Assembly: GCA_017462125.1 (NCBI GenBank)
Contig: JAFTRQ010000030.1
Location: 1 to 6,012, forward strand
Origin: Clostridia bacterium
GTDB lineage: Bacteria; Bacillota_A; Clostridia; Oscillospirales; CAG-272
DNA: 6,012 bases
Reading direction: 5' to 3'
Position 1 is the first letter of the stretch. Each line of letters begins with the position of its first letter. Under the pieces are notes generated by a model. It had not been told where the DNA came from. It made no database searches and was given only the letters and a program-made list of their open reading frames with translations. Below, piece by piece: positions 5,134 through 6,012 of this stretch. A program made the position numbers and the translations under genes.

Positions 5134-5919
5134 ATGAAATGCAATATGCCCGGCAAATATGATGAAAAGAATCTGAGGCAAAAATACGGAAAGAACTACG
5201 ATCCGAGACTTGTCGAGCTTGTTGAGAATATGGACAAGCTAAGCATCGGTCTTGACGAGGAGTTTGAGTTTGGATGCCGTATGTGCGGCAAGTGTTGTAC
5301 CAACAGAACCGATATTATGCTCAATTCCAAAGACCTGTTCAATATCGCGAAGGAGCTTCATAAGCGAACCGATCAGATATTGGATGAGTATTGCGAGAGC
5401 TATATCGGACAAACCTCACGTATCCCGATCGTCAGACTGAGGGCTGTCGGATACGATAAGCACTGTCCGCTGCTTGACGGAAAGAAATGTTCCGTACATA
5501 AGGCGAAGCCGACCGTATGCGCCCTCTTTCCGTTGGCTCGTGCTTTCAAGCTTGAAGGGGAGGACGAAAAGGCAGATCCCAAAAAGGTTACTTATCTGCT
5601 TCAAGAATCCGGTTGCCCCGCTAATAAGGAGAAGCATACGGTTCGACAGTGGCTTACCGACTTCGGCATTCCGCTTGAGGATCAGTATCACGCAGACTGG
5701 ACAAACCTGATCAACGCGCTGTCTTCGAGGTGCAGAGAGCTTGAAAAGAAGCTCAGCGATAATGAGATGAACACAGTATACAATCTCGTAACGATTGCCG
5801 TCTATCTCAACTACGACACCGAGCAGGATTTTGAGATGCAGTTTGATAACAACAGAACACACGTCGTAGAATTTCTCGATGCTGTAATTGAGGAAGTAAA
5901 GCAGAGGGAGGTCTCCTGA
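5134..5919 (+). CDS. YkgJ family cysteine-cluster protein
   Basis: This belongs to the YkgJ-type Fe/Zn-chelating family (UPF0153-like). Members are thought to bind a metal or Fe-S cluster, but the substrate or partner is unknown in most. The core signature is CRMCGKCC at 48-55, followed by the helix NSKDLFNIAKELHKRTDQIL at 64-83. Next come KHCPLLDGKKCSVHKAKPTVCALFPLAR, with C111, C119 and C129. This is the expected C-x2-C-x2-CC ... CP-L-(x)n-C-x-(V/I)H-x-x-(K/R)P-x-x-C-x-x-(F/Y)P pattern, complete. Residues 140-261 are an extension, largely helical and charged, longer than in minimal members. The start is set by AGGAGG at 5120-5125, eight bases before ATG5134. The Shine-Dalgarno lies in the last codons of the YodL-like gene. 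It is cytoplasmic with no signal peptide. Confidence 0.9.
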   Translation: MKCNMPGKYDEKNLRQKYGKNYDPRLVELVENMDKLSIGLDEEFEFGCRMCGKCCTNRTDIMLNSKDLFNIAKELHKRTDQILDEYCESYIGQTSRIPIVRLRAVGYDKHCPLLDGKKCSVHKAKPTVCALFPLARAFKLEGEDEKADPKKVTYLLQESGCPANKEKHTVRQWLTDFGIPLEDQYHADWTNLINALSSRCRELEKKLSDNEMNTVYNLVTIAVYLNYDTEQDFEMQFDNNRTHVVEFLDAVIEEVKQREVS

Positions 5920-5920
5920 T

Positions 5921-6012
5921 ATGCCAAGATGGAAAATCCCCGTAACTTGGGAAGTATGCGGCTTCGTTCACATCGATGCCGATCGATTGGATGACGCTAT
6001 GGATTACGTAAG
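5921..6012 (+). CDS. Start of a small protein, 3'-truncated by the window edge
   Basis: Thirty codons are visible, starting MPRWKIPVTWEVCGFVHIDA and continuing DRLDDAMDYV. GGGAGG at 5905-5910 lies ten bases before the ATG, and the gene begins one base after the YkgJ-like TGA. The pattern of (K/R)-x-x-VPVTWE-x-x-G-x-V-x-(I/V)-(D/E)A followed by a helix with DDAMDYV resembles, from memory, small proteins of Clostridia elements with a beta strand, an EA-type turn and an amphipathic helix. The family name and full length cannot be told from this fragment. Confidence 0.75.
   Translation, partial: MPRWKIPVTWEVCGFVHIDADRLDDAMDYV

Noticed and set aside
1..6012. CRISPR array, tRNA or rRNA genes, insertion sequence ends or attachment sites
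   Set aside because: I saw no regularly spaced direct repeats, no tRNA-like cloverleaf, no transposase or integrase motifs and no terminal inverted repeats in the sequence.

Overview
The window is a dense run of twelve plus-strand genes, with the first and last cut by the window edges. Spacers are very short and no stretch over 50 bases is left without a gene. Strong AGGAGG-type ribosome binding sites, moderate GC, use of all three stop codons and the protein families all point to a Clostridia-type Firmicute, probably an Oscillospiraceae or Lachnospiraceae gut lineage. Small orphan proteins packed head to tail, with no housekeeping gene and no replication, structural or transfer gene in view, suggest accessory DNA such as a large conjugative element, plasmid or prophage. 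That last point is inferred from gene style and not from a hallmark gene.

Layout. Bases 1-273 hold the end of a small Cys-rich protein. Bases 306-1409 encode a 367-residue acidic orphan. Bases 1422-2298 hold a three-gene cluster: two small proteins that are paralogs of each other flank a protein resembling DUF4241-type domains. Bases 2318-3097 encode a 259-residue orphan. Bases 3090-4491 hold a chain of three overlapping or abutting genes: a DUF4262-type protein, a Cys-rich zinc-ribbon protein and a 202-residue orphan. Bases 4504-4749 encode a small basic orphan. A hairpin at 4757-4780 lies just before a YodL-like gene (4792-5130), which is broken by an in-frame TAA at 4918-4920. Bases 5134-5919 encode a YkgJ-type cysteine-cluster protein. 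A further gene begins at 5921 and runs off the window.

How the genes work together. Overlaps, shared stop and ribosome-binding-site bases, and the lack of any convincing promoter or terminator on the plus strand suggest one polycistronic transcript entering from upstream. At least three intact products (DUF4262-like, the zinc-ribbon protein and YkgJ-like), and possibly the truncated first one, carry Cys or His clusters that look metal-binding. No enzyme with a confidently known reaction is encoded, so no pathway can be claimed.

The most notable signals are the nonsense-interrupted YodL-like gene, the hairpin abutting its ribosome binding site, and the diverged pair of small paralogs around the DUF4241-like gene.
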